A stretch of DNA of 64,000 nucleotides from Luffa acutangula (lineage: Eukaryota; Streptophyta; Magnoliopsida; Cucurbitales; Cucurbitaceae): NCBI GenBank assembly GCA_036850905.1, contig CM072091.1, positions 2,837,501 through 2,901,500 on the forward strand, read 5' to 3'. Below, one piece after another: positions 11,063 to 23,211 of this stretch. Position 1 is the stretch's first letter, and each line of letters begins with the position of its first letter. Position numbers and translations under genes: made by a program. The notes under the pieces were generated by a model, which saw only the letters and a list, made by a program, of their open reading frames with translations, ran no database searches and was not told the origin of the DNA.

Positions 11063-11750
11063 CTATATTTTTATATATACATTTCTAGTGGTTATGTGCA
11101 ATAACATGAAGGATTATTGATATCAAATATATGTAGATAATAAAAGTTCAATAAATTACAAAATTAACGATTCAAATTAAAAAGTAATCGTAAACCCGAT
11201 AAAAGATAAGACTCTGGATGATAACTATTTTGTTTTGAAAATTAGACTTGTTTCCTCATGATCTTTTTGTTAAGCTTTTCACCGTCCTTAACAACATTTT
11301 TTTAAAAAAGCTTAGAAACACATTTGAATTCTAAGCTAGATTTCAAAACCGAAATCAATTTTTTCGAACTACTTTTTTTTCTTTTCTTTTTTTTTTTATT
11401 ATTTTTTTTTATTTTAGTTTTCAAAATTTGATTTGATTTTTTAAAACATTTTTAAAAAGTAGGCAAGAGAGCATGACAACTATAGGTGGGAATACTGTGT
11501 TTGTTAATGTATTGATATAATTAAATTTATGGTAACCCATCAACTTATGGTTCTGGGACGATGGGTTTAAAATGGTATGATATTATTAAAATTGTCATAA
11601 CCCATCAACTTAAATTTTTGGATTGATTGGTATTTTAACAGTGTTTATAAGAATTTTAATAGAGGGGGAAACACGTTTCTATATACATAGACTTTCAATT
11701 ATAGATATTAAAGGAAGACAAATTAAAATGACTTTTTTAAAGAAGACTAA

Positions 11751-11823
11751 CATGTGGGGTGGGAGAATTCGAACGTTTTACCTTAGTCAAAGGTATTTGT
11801 GTTAACCAATTGAGCTACACTAG
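11751..11823 (-). repeat. tRNA-derived SINE, minus strand
   Basis: On the minus strand it shows AGTGTAGCTCAATTGGTTAA (A-box type) and GTTCGAATTC (B-box type). It lies in intron 2 of P450 copy A. Confidence 0.6.
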
Positions 11824-11962
11824 ATTAATAATTCCTAATAAAGTTGGTTTGGAGGTCAAGTTTAAGAGATATAATCATTATTATATGGGAAAACATTATA
11901 TTTATAACTTTTTTTTATATATAGAAACACCTATTTAGAATAAAAATGATTAGTGTGCTTAC

Positions 11963-12440
11963 CTTAAGGGATTTATGGAAGGTGAAGCCAGGAAAGTTTA
12001 TGGGCAAAGAGAAGATCCCAAGTGAGACAACGTAAAACAAATCCTCCATTTCTCTCAAGGAATAGCCTATAGAAGTTGAACCCATAAAAATGTTCCAAAT
12101 AACTTTGAAGGTAAGTGTCTTCATCTCTGTCAACAGCTCCAAAGGCTTCTTCATGCTCGACCACTCCTCTAAGCCATTGATCACTGTGTGTTCAATATGA
12201 TTGATCTCGAGGGCCGCGTGGCCGCTAATCGGCCCCGTTATCAGTCGACGAAGCCACCTATGCTCCGCCTTGGAGATTTGTATTAGTGACTTTCTACCAA
12301 ATAAGGTTTTGATGTTTGTAGGATAATTAGGAAGAAATGTCGTTTCATCGGTTAATACTTGATGACATAGATCAGGTGTGCAGACAAGTATGGTTGCTCT
12401 TCCGAACATGTGAGTCTTGTACACGTCAACTTTCCCAAAT
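11963..12440 (-). CDS. Copy A exon 2
   Basis: Acceptor TAAG|A after a T-rich tract, donor CTTAAG|GTAAGC. It completes the Arg codon split by intron 1 and gives YKTHMFGRATILV, an EHRWLRRL C-helix motif and NFPGFTFHKSLK. 478 bp against an inferred ancestral 484. Confidence 0.85.
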
Positions 12441-12897
12441 CTTACCCAAAAATAAAAAAAATAAAAAAAAAAATGAAAGGGTTAGATTGTGATTATGCTC
12501 TCAACTTCTAAAGTCATTTATTTATTTATTTTTTTAAAATTTTAAAGTATTTTTAGCTAGTCTATAAATTTTAAGCTTGTGTTTATTTAATCCCTGTATT
12601 TAAACCCTCATGTATGTTTGGAATGAATCTCTAAGTATTTAAAAACATTTTTTTTTTGTACATTTAAAAACACTTTTTTAATAATCACTAAAGTCATTAC
12701 AAACGAATCTTTAATTTATCTTAAAAAAATATGTTACTTTCAATTATGAATCAACCCTCCTCCCTCCCCCAGAAAGGAAAAAAAAAAGACTCTTGGTAAA
12801 CACAATCAGTCAACTCTTCCTAACAACTCATCCGTTTATCAATGTCAACTCTCTCTAATATTTCGTTTGTTTGTTTGTTTTTTTTTTTTTTCCGAAA

Positions 12898-14213
12898 AAT
12901 ACACTTTTAGTTCCTGAGATTTGGGTCAGGTTTCACTTTAGTTCCTGAATTTTCAAATTCGACAATTTATTCCCTGAGGTTTGGTTTTAGTTTCATTTTG
13001 GTCTCTTCATCCAATTTTCCGTTAATAATTAACAGAATGCTGATGTGGAAATTTTTTTATTAAAAAAATATTTTAAAAGTTTTTAAAAATATAAATATAA
13101 TAAACTAATAAAAATATAATTATTTTATAGTTTTTTTTTTCATTTCTTTCCCTCCTCTCCCCTTCTTCTTCTTTTCACCACCTTGCCGCCGACGGCCACT
13201 ACTCGCTGGCGGTTGGCGATTTGTTTTTCTCTTCTCTTCCTTTCTTCATTTTTTCCTCTTTCTCGTCACTCTTTTTCTTCCCTCTTTTCTCTCTTTTTCT
13301 TTTTCTTCTTCCCTTTTCCTCCTACCCCTTTCTTCTTTCATTGTTAAAAAAAAAAAAACAAAGAACGTGTAGATCTGGAACACCCATCGACAACAACGGA
13401 GGCCGCACGCAAGTCGTAGCCGTCCAGATCCAAATCTGGGAACTGTTGCATGCACTGTCGCCGTTCGTGGCTGCTGTCGAAGGATGAACGAAGAAGATCT
13501 GAGAACCCATGAACGATGAACAAACGAGATCTCTCGTTCCAGATCTGGGAAACACAACAGCTCCTCCTCCCTCATGATTGTGAGATCTGGGTTGGTTGAA
13601 TGACGGCGGGCGAGCAGCGGATTTGGGCGAATGACGGCGGAGGAAAAATGGAAAAGGAGAAATAAAATGGAGACGGAGAGGGATCTGGTTTTGCTGTCGA
13701 CAAGAGGAAAAATGGATCTGGTCTTGCTACCGGCAAGAGGAAAGAGAAAGAGAAGAGAACGACGACGGAAGAAAAATGGGGAGGGAGTAGCGATTCAAAG
13801 GGGGTGATCGACGGAAAAGAAGAAAAGAAGAAAAAGGTCGCAGACAAACCCAAAGGAGAAAAAAGATGAAGAAGAAAAGAAGAGAAGAAAAAAAAAAGGT
13901 CGCCAGCGGTTGCCAGCTGTCGGCTGGTGATCTCTGGAAGAAGATGAAGTTTTTGAAGAATGAGAGAAAGAAATAAAAATTAAAAAAATAATATTTTTAT
14001 TATTTTAATATATTTATATTTTAAAAAATCAAAAATAATTTTTTTAAATAAAAAATTAGTGCCACGTCAGCCTCCCATTAACTATTAACGAAAAATTGGA
14101 TGGAGGGACCAAAATGAAACTAAAACCAAATCTCAGGGACTAAATTGTCGAATTTGAAAACTCAGGGACCAAAATGAAACCTAACCCAAACCTCAGGGAC
14201 TAAAAATGTATTT
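12898..14213. mobile_element. Long-TIR non-autonomous element, 'TTAGTCCCTGAGGTTTGG' family
   Basis: Terminal inverted repeats of about 165 bp: 12898-13065 (AAATACACTTTTAGTTCCTG...) pairs with 14045-14213. The core (about 13140-13980) is strongly pyrimidine- then purine-rich and has no recognisable gene. MULE-like in design (long TIRs), but no convincing 9-bp duplication is visible because both flanks are T-rich. It sits in intron 1 of P450 copy A. Right-end copies occur at about 21950-22105 and 24765-24920. Confidence 0.7.
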
Positions 14214-14343
14214 TTTCCCTTTTTTTGATAAAATATTTCATTTGTTTATACTAGTGAGTTTGGATACATTTTTTTCTAAAAAAAAATATTTTTAAAATAA
14301 AATCATTTTTTCTGTAAGCACACTTGTAAAAATTATTAAATAA

Positions 14344-14637
14344 GGCCCCGTTTAAAAACCATTTGGTTTTTAGTTTTTGGTTTTTGAAAATTAGACTTGT
14401 TTTCCTCCAATTTTCCTACCATGGGTTTCATCTTTGTCAATGACACATTTGAATTCTTAGTCAAATTTCAAAACAAAAACAAGTTTTTGAAAACTACGTT
14501 TTTTTTTAGTTTTCAAAAACTGGTTTTTGAAAACATGGAAAGAATGTATTAGAAAAACAAAGAAACTTGTAGGTGAAAGTAGGATTTATAAGCTTAATTT
14601 TCAGAAACCAAAAACCAAATGGTTATCAAGCGGGGCC
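14344..14637. repeat. MITE, GGCCCCGTTT...CCATTTGG family (copy 1)
   Basis: About 294 bp. The left end GGCCCCGTTTAAAAACCATTT and the right end AAATGGTTATCAAGCGGGGCC are inverted repeats; short internal CAAAAACC/GGTTTTTG repeats. Four or five relatives occur in copy B introns. Confidence 0.7.
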
Positions 14638-14699
14638 AAATGCTTGTTTATTATTGCTTCTAGTGTGATTTTAGATGATTAATTTTTTTTTTTTTTTAC

Positions 14700-14799
14700 C
14701 AAGATAAACATATCTCAGAGGTAATTAGCATATGCTCTTTTTCTTGAGATCAGAGGTCGAAATCCTCATACCCCACATTTGTTGTACTAAAAAAAAATG
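14700..14799 (+). repeat. tRNA-derived SINE (degraded)
   Basis: TCTCAGAGGTAATTAGCATA (A-box-like), AGAGGTCGAAATCC (B-box-like), CCCCACATTTGTTG and an A tail. A further degraded piece lies at about 14880-14965. Confidence 0.55.
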
Positions 14800-15103
14800 T
14801 GTGTTTGTTTTAATCCTAATAAATAAAAATCATTTTAAAAATTGGATTAATTAAAAAAATACTTAAATAGAAGCTAACATGAGCATAGTCCATAAAACAT
14901 GTACCACATTGATCAAGAAGTCAAAAGTTTGAATTTTCACACCCAACATTTTGTTAGGAAAAAAAAGTGACTTTTCAGTGATTGACTAAAATTTTCAAAA
15001 TATATATGCAGTAAGAAAAAAAACTTATGTGTAATTAATAGAACTTTTAGAGGTAATGCTAACCAAACAAATTTGTTATTTAAAACACTTTTATAATATA
15101 CTA

Positions 15104-15297
15104 GTCAAGTAACACGTGCAATGCACATGGAATTTTATAGTCTTAAATTAAAACGAGAGAAAATGACATTTTTTTAGTATATGTTATGCAATAAACAAAT
15201 ACCATATAATTTTTGTTATAATTACCATAAACTTTTCAAATAACATGTACTATAGCATGTATATATAGATATAATAGTAGTACACATGTACATTGCA

Positions 15298-15340
<43 letters not shown>
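15104..15340 (-). mobile_element. Helitron-like 3' terminus (minus strand) and a long poly-T tract
   Basis: On the minus strand the sequence GTGCATTGCACGTG forms a short hairpin, then about 8 nt, then CTAG followed by T: a Helitron 3' end. The element would extend to the right; its 5' end was not found. A run of 41 T lies at 15300-15340. Confidence 0.45.
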
Positions 15341-15346
<6 letters not shown>

Positions 15347-16925
15347 AACTCTGACAGTAAGTTTAATAATTATCTTATAAAAATAAAACAATATGAAATT
15401 CTACTGACAATTTATATTAATTTTTAAAAAGTGAAGTAATTTTTAAAATAAAATAAGTTACAATATTTTAAAATATCTTTTCTAAGATTAAAAAAAAAAA
15501 CTATAATATTATAAGTTGTAAAAAAAACAATAAGGATTACATATCTACTCTAAATTTTAAGTAGCTAATGTTATTACATTGATATTTAATAGTATTAAAA
15601 AAAAAATTCCTCTAAAATCAATTATATAAATTTAAATATAAATATTAAAAGTTCTTGTATTTGTGATTAATGAACAAAAAAACTTAATCTATTTAATTAG
15701 AAAATTGAAAGTGTGTTGAATTATTTTGTCATTTGAAAGTTTTAATTTCATTTAAAATTATGGATGCAATTACTAATTAATAAGTTTTTTTTAAGGATTA
15801 TACTTTTTAGGTTACTAAGTTTTATTTTTATTTTTATCATTTTCAGATTTCTAAGTTTCTTTACCTAAAATGTAATATTAGTTTGTATATTAAATTATAA
15901 ATTTGGTCATACATTTAGAAAATTTTATTTTGATCATTGTGGTTTTAAAAGTTTTAATAATTTGAACATAACTTCAATTTTGTCCCTATGGTTTGGACTT
16001 AGTTTCAATTTGTCCCTTATGATTTAATTAAATTTCACAAGTCGTCCCTATATTGTATTTTACCAACGTGAAAATCCACATTTTTTCTTTTTATTTTTAC
16101 CTAACCCTAAACTCCAAGTCAGTCAACAAACGTACAATTACTTAAATGGAAACTTGCTACATAACATTTTATTTGGCAATATGATAACGACAAATAAAAC
16201 TACAATGTAATAAGCAATACATGCTCGTAAATAAAATAAACAACTCAGGTTCTAGTATTAAAGAAAACATAAACTCCAATGTTCAAAACGGGTAGAAAAT
16301 CATTTAGGATATATAAGTATTCTAAATTCAAAATGCAACAAACAAAAGTAATCTCTCAAACACATTGAAATTCAATACTATAATTTTAAACAACTAATTG
16401 TGTTGGGAATATAATTTTAAACAACTAATTGTAATTTAACATGCTGAGATCTAAAAACGTGTAATGCAATATTTAAAAAATTATATTTTCTTAAAGGAAT
16501 TTATGATTGATCCAAAATTGTATTTACTTCAAGGAATTGATGTGGATGTAAATAACATTTGATGATATAATTAGAAAAATAAAAATGGATAGATAACAAT
16601 ACTACTTCTTCATCGACCAAAATAAATGTATGAATTCTCAAGGTTTTATATGAACAGTCGCATCTTGCTGACGCATCAATTGCATCTATTGGACTCAATG
16701 GACACTTACACTCGAATAGTTGTGTCCTATTAACAAAGAGGTAAAATAGGAATTTATTTAAAAAGTAAGGGCAAAAGAGGAAACAAAAGATTCTCCCTCT
16801 TAAGCCGAGATAGATTCTAGATTTTTGTAGTAAACCCAAATACAAAGATGTGTAAGTGGGAGTTTTTATAGAATTATGATAAAGTAGAATATACATATAA
16901 GATGAATGCAAAAGATGTAAAATTG
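15341..16925. other. Intron 1 of P450 copy A, AT-rich
   Basis: No gene seen. It contains a 'tttgtccctatggtttgg' remnant near 15980-16060 and AT-rich sequence. The part near 16800-16930 matches copy B intron 1 (49890-49985), so it is ancestral intron sequence. Confidence 0.5.
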
Positions 16926-17055
16926 AGCAACGTATTTCAGTGATAATTGACATGTACTCTTTCTCTTGAGCTTAGCTCAACGATAATTGATATGTACTCA
17001 TTCTCTTGAGATTGGAGTTTCACATGATCTCCCGTATCCCATATTAAAAAGAGAG
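16926..17055 (+). repeat. tRNA-derived SINE shared by both P450 copies
   Basis: TAGCTCAACGATAATTGATATGTACTC... followed by a degraded B-box region and CCCATATTAAAAA. The same kind of sequence occupies the corresponding place in copy B intron 1 (about 49985-50075), so it probably predates the P450 duplication. Confidence 0.6.
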
Positions 17056-17191
17056 AGAATGGGAGAGAGATATAATGAAAAATATGGGAAAAAAAACACA
17101 CGTTTTCAAATCAATTAGAGTGGTGAAAATTTATTTGAAATCATTAAATTTAAATCTCATATGTGAATGGATGGATGTATAAGAGAGAAAC

Positions 17192-17421
17192 CTGTTGGAA
17201 AAGGTGAGAAGAAAAAAGTTTTGAGGTGGTCCGACAGTGAAAGATTTGACGAAGGACAGAGTTGAACCGAGAAGTGGCCAACCTAGATCACCAGGAGGAA
17301 GCTCAGTCCATTTCTTCCCCAACTTCATTGCATAATACAAACCATTCAATCTCTTCAAAACTCCAACAAAAACCACAAAACCCACAGGAATAATCAGCAA
17401 CAACCAATTTACAAACTCCAT
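17192..17421 (-). CDS. Copy A exon 1
   Basis: ATG at 17421; ends ..TTCCAACAG|GTTTCTC, a standard donor. It codes for the membrane anchor, the basic linker and the proline-rich hinge. It is 15 bp longer than exon 1 of copy B, keeping five codons (around FTVGP) that copy B lost. Confidence 0.85.
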
Positions 17422-17456
17422 TGATTTCTCTCACAGCTTTGCCCTTGTTTGCTTGG

Positions 17457-17467
17457 CTTATAAATAC
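17457..17467 (-). promoter_or_regulatory. TATA box of P450 copy A
   Basis: TATTTATAAG on the minus strand, 37-46 bp upstream of the ATG. In copy B the matching place reads as a disrupted GTTTGATAAGC. Confidence 0.6.
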
Positions 17468-17654
17468 AACTTTCTATTGCTTTCATCTCTGACAATTTCG
17501 TGTGCGTGTGGTCTATATATATATATTAAATAATTGTGTCCTTGGCGTTGAATCTCTCAATCTATTTGCATTAAATTAAAGATGGCAAGTTTTTTAAAGC
17601 AAGAGATTACAGCTAATAATCAACAACATTTTCTTTTTAATTATTGTCAAACAA

Positions 17655-17795
17655 CAAGACACTTTACATATCTCCACAATGGTATGATATTGTCCATTTT
17701 GGACATAAGTCTGACCTCATACTAATAGAGATGTTTGTCCTCTCTTATATACTCATGGTCATCTCATTATCTAGCCAATGTGTGACTTTGGTCGC
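17655..17795 (-). mobile_element. TRIM-type LTR fragment, minus strand
   Basis: Reverse complement of the family at 19631-19823 and 50775-50971: CTCCACAATGGTATGATATTG, TTGGACATAAG, TAGCCAATGTG. It lies about 235 bp upstream of the copy A start codon. Confidence 0.65.
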
Positions 17796-19630
17796 ACTGC
17801 CAACAATTATATTGTAACGGAAAAAAAAAAAAAAAATCTTCTTCTTCCTTCTAGTCGGTCAAAGAAGGAGGAAAGGGGGGTTGTTTCCATGCTCCCCAAA
17901 TTTCGGTTAGTGAAATTAAAAAAAAAGAAAATAGGAGATTTTTTTTTAACAAACCCCTCTCTGTCCCCGATATCTCTCTCTCAACCCTCACGCTGTCTCT
18001 CACTCTCACCGCCTCTCTCTTTTCCTCTCTCACTCGATCTCCCTCTTGTCTCCACTGCAGTCTGTCGTTCTCAAAGCCGTTGTTGCTTCAAATCTGACCG
18101 CGGTTAGACCCACGCTGTCGCGAGCCTTCCGGTAAGCGCTTTCTTTCTCTTGCTTCGTCGATTTCTCACTCTAAATAGTACGACGGGTTTTTCTTTCGTT
18201 GTCTCCCAGATCCACTGCCGTTGCTTCAAGTTTGGTCGTCACCTATCAATTCTGGTTAGTAGTTCTCAGTAAGGATCTCTCTCTCCATCGCTCTCCAGTA
18301 TTTTTTTTTTCTCTAAAGGATCGATTGGGTAAGGTTCAGATGACCCCTAAGTTTCTATATCTTTATTTTTTCAGTAATGCGATGGGTTCTACTTAACAGG
18401 GGAATTGTGCTAAATAGCTAGAAAAAAAAAATCCTTCTTGTTTTTTGGCTACAGATGTTCAGAATTTGTAGGGGTAGCTACGAACTGTTTTCTAGATTTT
18501 TTTTTGACATTTTTACCCCTAGTATATACGACTATAGACAAACGCCGTTAACAGATTTTTTTTGTTTTCATTCAGTTTCTCCCTTTTTTTTGGGATAGAT
18601 GAATCCCGATTTATAGGGAGTTCAGTTGGCGGTTTGTATTCAAGTGTATAAAAAGATCTACCTATTTTTTAGGCTTAGGTTTCAGCGTTTCCAACGGTAA
18701 AAAAAGATTTTATCTCTCACATTTTGCCCCTCATTATACATGTTACAAAAGGACAACAATAAAAGTCGTAAGTAGCAGTACACATAGACAGATGACAGTG
18801 CATATAAACTACAACGTATATATATCTCATATGGGGGGTGGGACTGGGGTAAGTATGCATACACACAGGATGCATGCAGAACACGTATGTATGTAGTACT
18901 ATAGACATATATCAGTTATGGCATTTATCAGGTACTTGCATTCAGGTGAACATGGTACGGGGGGTTATTATGGTTGCATATAGCAACACAGACAAAGACA
19001 GAGTGTATTTTTATTGGGCATTCTAGACATACACGATACATGGGGTGATTAACTCAAATACAGAGGGGATTAAGTGTATACACACACAAGTAGACACATC
19101 AAACCATTCCATGGATGTATATAATAGTACAGACAAATCAAAGCATTTTTTCTATTAGACATGCCAATGTGTATGTACACATACATATGAGTATACCACA
19201 AGCACACTTTTTCCAGAGAAGTTGCAATAACGATGAAATGGTATTTATCAGTACATACCATTATGGCGGGTTCAACATTTAAGTCAAATCAACACAAACC
19301 CTCCACCAAAACCGCCTCCATGCATTTCCTCCCCACGCCCGTGCTTTTCGTCTTACAATAGAGCGGTATAATCACGGATTGGAAGGAAAAAATGAATCCC
19401 GAAAATATACGGTTTCAAAGGGAATAAACTAGATCCCTAAAATCTCGGGATAATGTATCTGTTTGTTGCAAATATAAGGGAAGGGAAATGAAACCGTTAC
19501 CTAGTTCAATATTTTTGGTACACTCGTCACGTAGGGGGAGAATCGATTGAGCATGCAAGAGATGGTCGTCGACGCGGCGGATGAAGGTCGTTGGCACGAC
19601 GGAGGTGGTTTGTCGGCGTGATATGAGAGG

Positions 19631-19823
19631 TGTTGGGAGTGCGTCCAAAGTCCCACATCGGCTAGATAAGGGGATGATCATGGGTATAAAAGGGAGGACT
19701 AGTATCTCTATTGGTATGAGGCCTTTTGGGGGTGAACCAAAAACAAAGCCATGAGGGTTTATGCCCAAAGTGGACAATATCATACCATTGTGGAGATCTG
19801 TGTGTGTCCGGTAGTCCCTTACA
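19631..19823 (+). mobile_element. TRIM-type LTR
   Basis: 193 bp from TGTTGGGAGTGCG to CCCTTACA, with CCCACATCGGCTAGATAAGG and a TATA-like GGTATAAAAGG. Directly followed by an initiator-tRNA-Met primer-binding site and about 200 bp of internal sequence. Confidence 0.75.
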
Positions 19824-19825
19824 AG

Positions 19826-19838
19826 TGGTATCAGAGCC
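19826..19838 (+). other. Primer-binding site (tRNA-iMet type)
   Basis: TGGTATCAGAGCC directly after the TRIM LTR: the classic plant LTR-element PBS complementary to initiator methionine tRNA. Confidence 0.8.
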
Positions 19839-21114
19839 ATGCCCCGGGAGTAGCCGTGTTGGGTGGAATCCTCGGGTTAAGAACAAAGAAGTTGTGAGCC
19901 TTAATAGTCATGGTGGAGGTCCGTGGTTGATCTCTGGGTGGGCGGGTATACTCCGGAGAAGAGGAGTCGTCCTAGATAAGAGCAAGAACTCTCGGTAAAG
20001 CGGTGAAGCCTAGAGAGTCCGTGGTTGAGCTCTGGGTGGCCTTTTCAAACTAGTTTTGTTTCTTGGATTTTTAAATTTCAAACTTCCTAAAATGTCTCCA
20101 ACTTATTTTTAGGGGTATATTTTATCTCTCTTAAACTCTGATTTTGGTTTTAAAAATTAAGAATACGTTAGGCAGTTTGTTGGAGGACATATTTGTCTTT
20201 TACAAATAGGTATTTATTAATCATTAAATCATTTAGCCATCTATTTAATTTATAAACGTTTGTAGCTATATTTCAAGCCACCTATTTATTTTTAGTCATA
20301 TTTCTTGTTGCCCCATTACTAAATTATTAGGAAATTGTTGGATTACTAGGAAAACTTGTGGGCCAAACCATTTTATTCTGTTCTAAATTATTAAGGTAAG
20401 TAACTTACTGTGTTAATTGTATTTATATATTGAAATGATCAGTTAGACATTCGACATAAGAATTTGCCATTCATTTGATTGGAAAAAGAAATATGAATGC
20501 TTTTATTTGCAATTAAGAGCATGATTGCAGGAAATAATTGTTCTATGATATAGTAGGGCCAAGTGCGAATGCATGATTGTTGTATGTTATGGATGGTTGG
20601 CATTGACTGTTGATGACGAGAAGTTTGTGGTTTCTCTATTTAGAAGTTTTGGATGTCAATCATGTTTCTGTAAATTGAATGAGTTGAGAATAATACATGT
20701 CAGACTAGCCTATTAGTAATCTTTAAGGAAAATAACCTTGTTGGTTAGGTTGTAGTTAAACTAGGTTATGTGCTAGGGGCCTTAAAAGGGAAAAGAACAG
20801 GCTAATTATCCTAATATGGGTTGTGGCAATTAATCACCTAGGACTGAGATGTTTATCGATTGAAATGCAGAGCTAAATGGGTGGGACTCGACTTTGCAGA
20901 CTAGGTGCCATCTGCTAACTGTGGAGGTTGAGTTTCGACTTAAAACTCATGGATGACCCACCAGTGAGTTGGAAGTTAGAGTGTTATGTGCACGTAGGTA
21001 TGCCTTGATGGGTGAGACTTGGCTCCACTAACTAGGTGCCTTCTACCATTAGTAGGAGTAGAGATCTCTCAGGAGTCTGACCTCCAGTGAGTTGGTAAAC
21101 TTATGTTAGGTTAA

Positions 21115-22105
21115 TTAATTGTTTTTGAATTTTATAAATATAAATATATTAAAAATAATAAAAATATTATTATTTTATTTTATTTTTTTTATTTATTCTC
21201 TCTTCTCTCTCCTCTCATTCTTCTTCAAGTTCTTCTTCAGCATAACTTCCGGTGACCGGCAGCCGCCGCTCGCCGGGGACTTTTTTTTTCTTTATCCTTT
21301 TATTCTTCTTCTCTTTTCTCATTCTTCTCCAACTGTTCTTTTCTTTAAAAAAAACGAAACAAGGAGCGTTCCAGATCTGATTCGGCCACCGTTGGTTTGT
21401 TCGTCCTCGCTCACGTCGTCTAAGTTTCGTGTCGCCGTTCGTCCAGTCGCGAGCTTCCTCACGCGCACGTTTATCCCTTCGCCGTCTGAGTTTCGTTCCA
21501 GTCGTGAGCTTCCCCCTTCGAGCTTCAGATCTTGGTGGTCAGAGAAGACGCCGTTGTCGAGCTTCAGATCTGCGACGGGGCAGTCTTGGTGGGTCGTCGA
21601 GCTTCAGATATGCTAGCTTCAAGCTTCAATTTTTTTTTTTAATAGTAAATGGAGAAAAGGGAAGAAGAAGAAGAAAAATGGGAGAAAAAGAGAGGGAAGA
21701 AGAAGAAAAAAGGAAAAAAAAAGGGACAACGGCGGTGGCGGCGCCCGACGGTGGCCGACGACGGTGGTGGCTGCTGGAGGTGAGTTGGGAATTAGGGTTT
21801 GAGAGGTGTGGAGAAAAAGATGAAGATGGGGAAAAAAAGAAAAGACAAAAGAAAAAAGAAAAAAGAAAAAAGAAAAAATAATAAAAAAGTTTAATGTATC
21901 ATTTTATTTTTAATAATTAAAAAATATATTTTTAAATAAAAAAAGTAATGCCACGTCAGTAGTTTGTTAGTGTTTAATTGAAAAATTGACTGAGAGACCA
22001 AGAATGTAACGAAGTCCAAACCTTAGGGACTAAAATGTCGAATTTGAAAACATAGGGACCAAAATGAAACCTAACCCAAACCTCAGGGACTAAAAGTGTA
22101 TTCTT
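21115..22105. mobile_element. Truncated long-TIR element, 'TTAGTCCCTGAGGTTTGG' family
   Basis: Right arm about 21950-22105 (CCACGTCAG...AACCTCAGGGACTAAAAGTG) matches the right arm of 12898-14213. The left arm is missing. The core is pyrimidine-rich then purine-rich without a gene. Inserted in the gypsy solo LTR. Confidence 0.6.
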
Positions 22106-22486
22106 TTAAATACTCATTATTTTCCCTAATATATAATTGCAGGTAAAGGCAAAAGTGTATATAATGTGTGACAAAACATTGCTGGATGAACCATGAAATT
22201 TCCTAGAATAGACTTCCGCTTTAAAATGTCTATGAACTTCTTCTTTGCATTTGGATATGTTTTTATTTTAGAACACATGTTTTGCATTTGAGATCTTTAT
22301 TTGAAATGATTAGATTCTATACGTTGCCGTTTTAACTGGGATCCCAGGTCGAAAGGTCCTTCTTAATTAACTAAGCTTGTTTTACGATAAATGTGTGCTT
22401 TAATCGTTTTCCCTAAAAGTAAGTACGTAATGCATGTGGTAATGATCCTAGGAATTGGTCATGAAATGTAAGGTCATTACATATAT

Positions 22487-22893
22487 ATTGGCAGAAATAA
22501 AAACTTGAGGAAGATAAAAAAAAAAACAAAAAAAAAAACAAAAAAAACAAAAAAATTGATCGATTTTGTTTTTCCTTTTAAGGGTGCGGTCTCTGGTGTA
22601 AGTCTATGATGACCCAGCTACGCCAAGGAAAATGGTAGAGATATGATTTTTGTTTTTATTGAATCTATATATTAGGTTAAGATGCCTGAAAATGAAGTAT
22701 AAATATCTAGTGTAATCATACTTTTTTTTTTTTGTAGAAAAATTATATAACTATGTTTGTTTAGTAAGATTTCCATACAAGAATGTCTTAATATTATGTA
22801 TTGTTCCAATAATACCTCTACTAATCTCCAGATAATTTATATGTTAATTTAGTATAATTTTAGTTTATAGAAAGTTTTTGTCTTTAATAATTT
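22487..22893. other. Non-coding AT-rich stretch
   Basis: No gene or repeat end recognised. A run of AAAAAACAAAAAAAAAACAA lies near 22515. Confidence 0.4.
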
Positions 22894-23164
22894 AGGCATC
22901 GTTTGATAACCATTTCAGTTTTTGGTTTTTGGTTTTTCTGTCTTTGGTTTTTTGTTGTTGGTTTTCTGCTTTTTAAAAGCAAAAACCATATATGTTTGAG
23001 AACTGTTTTTTTGTTTTCTGTTTTTTAAAAACAGAAAATCAACCTTGTTTGATAACTGTTTTTGATTTTCAGTTTTTTAAAAATTAGAAAGATGTTTTAG
23101 AAAAATGTATGGAGATGTTGAAACAAAAATTTAGAGACACAAATATAAATGTTTTCGAGAGAAA

Positions 23165-23211
<47 letters not shown>

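Larger units (their letters stand above)
10796..17421 (-). pseudogene. CYP88-type cytochrome P450, copy A (exons 1-3 only)
   Basis: Minus-strand P450 resembling ent-kaurenoic acid oxidase (CYP88), possibly the CYP88L group of cucurbitacin-modifying enzymes; that assignment is an inference. Exons: 17192-17421, 11963-12440, 10796-11062; phases agree. Exon 1 gives an N-terminal membrane anchor (NWLLLIIPVGFVVFVGVLKR) and ELPPGDLGWPLLGS. Exon 2 gives MFGRATILV and EHRWLRRL. Exon 3 carries the I-helix GGHETSAYT oxygen-activation motif. Relative to copy B, exon 2 lacks 6 bp in frame (two codons). Exons 4-8 (ExxR, heme cysteine, C-terminus) are missing: beyond exon 3 come a SINE, a CACTA end and the gypsy/MULE nest. 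A product would be about 325 residues with no heme site, hence non-functional. A TATA box sits 37 bp above the ATG. Intron 1 is 4.75 kb. Confidence 0.88.
18399..20314 (-). mobile_element. Non-autonomous MULE, 1.9-kb family, copy 1
   Basis: Ends GGGGAATTGTGCTAAAT and ...TTTCTTGTTGCCCC. It matches the element at 47665-49554 in the opposite orientation at both ends and in stretches such as GGTAACGGTTTC and the CACGACGGAG region. It contains a TRIM LTR insertion (19631-20030). No clear 9-bp duplication is kept at this copy. No gene recognised. Confidence 0.7.
17813..22481 (+). mobile_element. Gypsy-type solo LTR with two nested insertions
   Basis: Starts TGTAACGG, ends GGTCATTACA, and is flanked by the 5-bp duplication TATAT (17808-17812 and 22482-22486). 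It is homologous to the LTR at 29585-31537: purine/pyrimidine-rich start, GTGGGCCAA..., GCAGACTAGGTGCCAT, CACCAGTGAGTTGG, CTCATTATTTTCCCTAA. It is interrupted by a 1.9-kb MULE (18399-20314) and a foldback remnant (about 21115-22105). No internal coding region, so it is a solo LTR. Confidence 0.8.

Noticed and set aside
13221..13853. ORFs in both directions inside the long-TIR element
   Set aside because: Pyrimidine/purine-rich TE core with no recognisable domain and no conserved frame in the related copy at 21115-22105.
16501..16953. 150-codon minus-strand ORF in P450 copy A intron 1
   Set aside because: AT-rich, runs into a SINE, no domain; the matching part of copy B intron 1 shows no conserved frame.
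18682..19261. Several 60-65 codon minus-strand ORFs
   Set aside because: Within the non-autonomous MULE copy 1; not present in copy 2.
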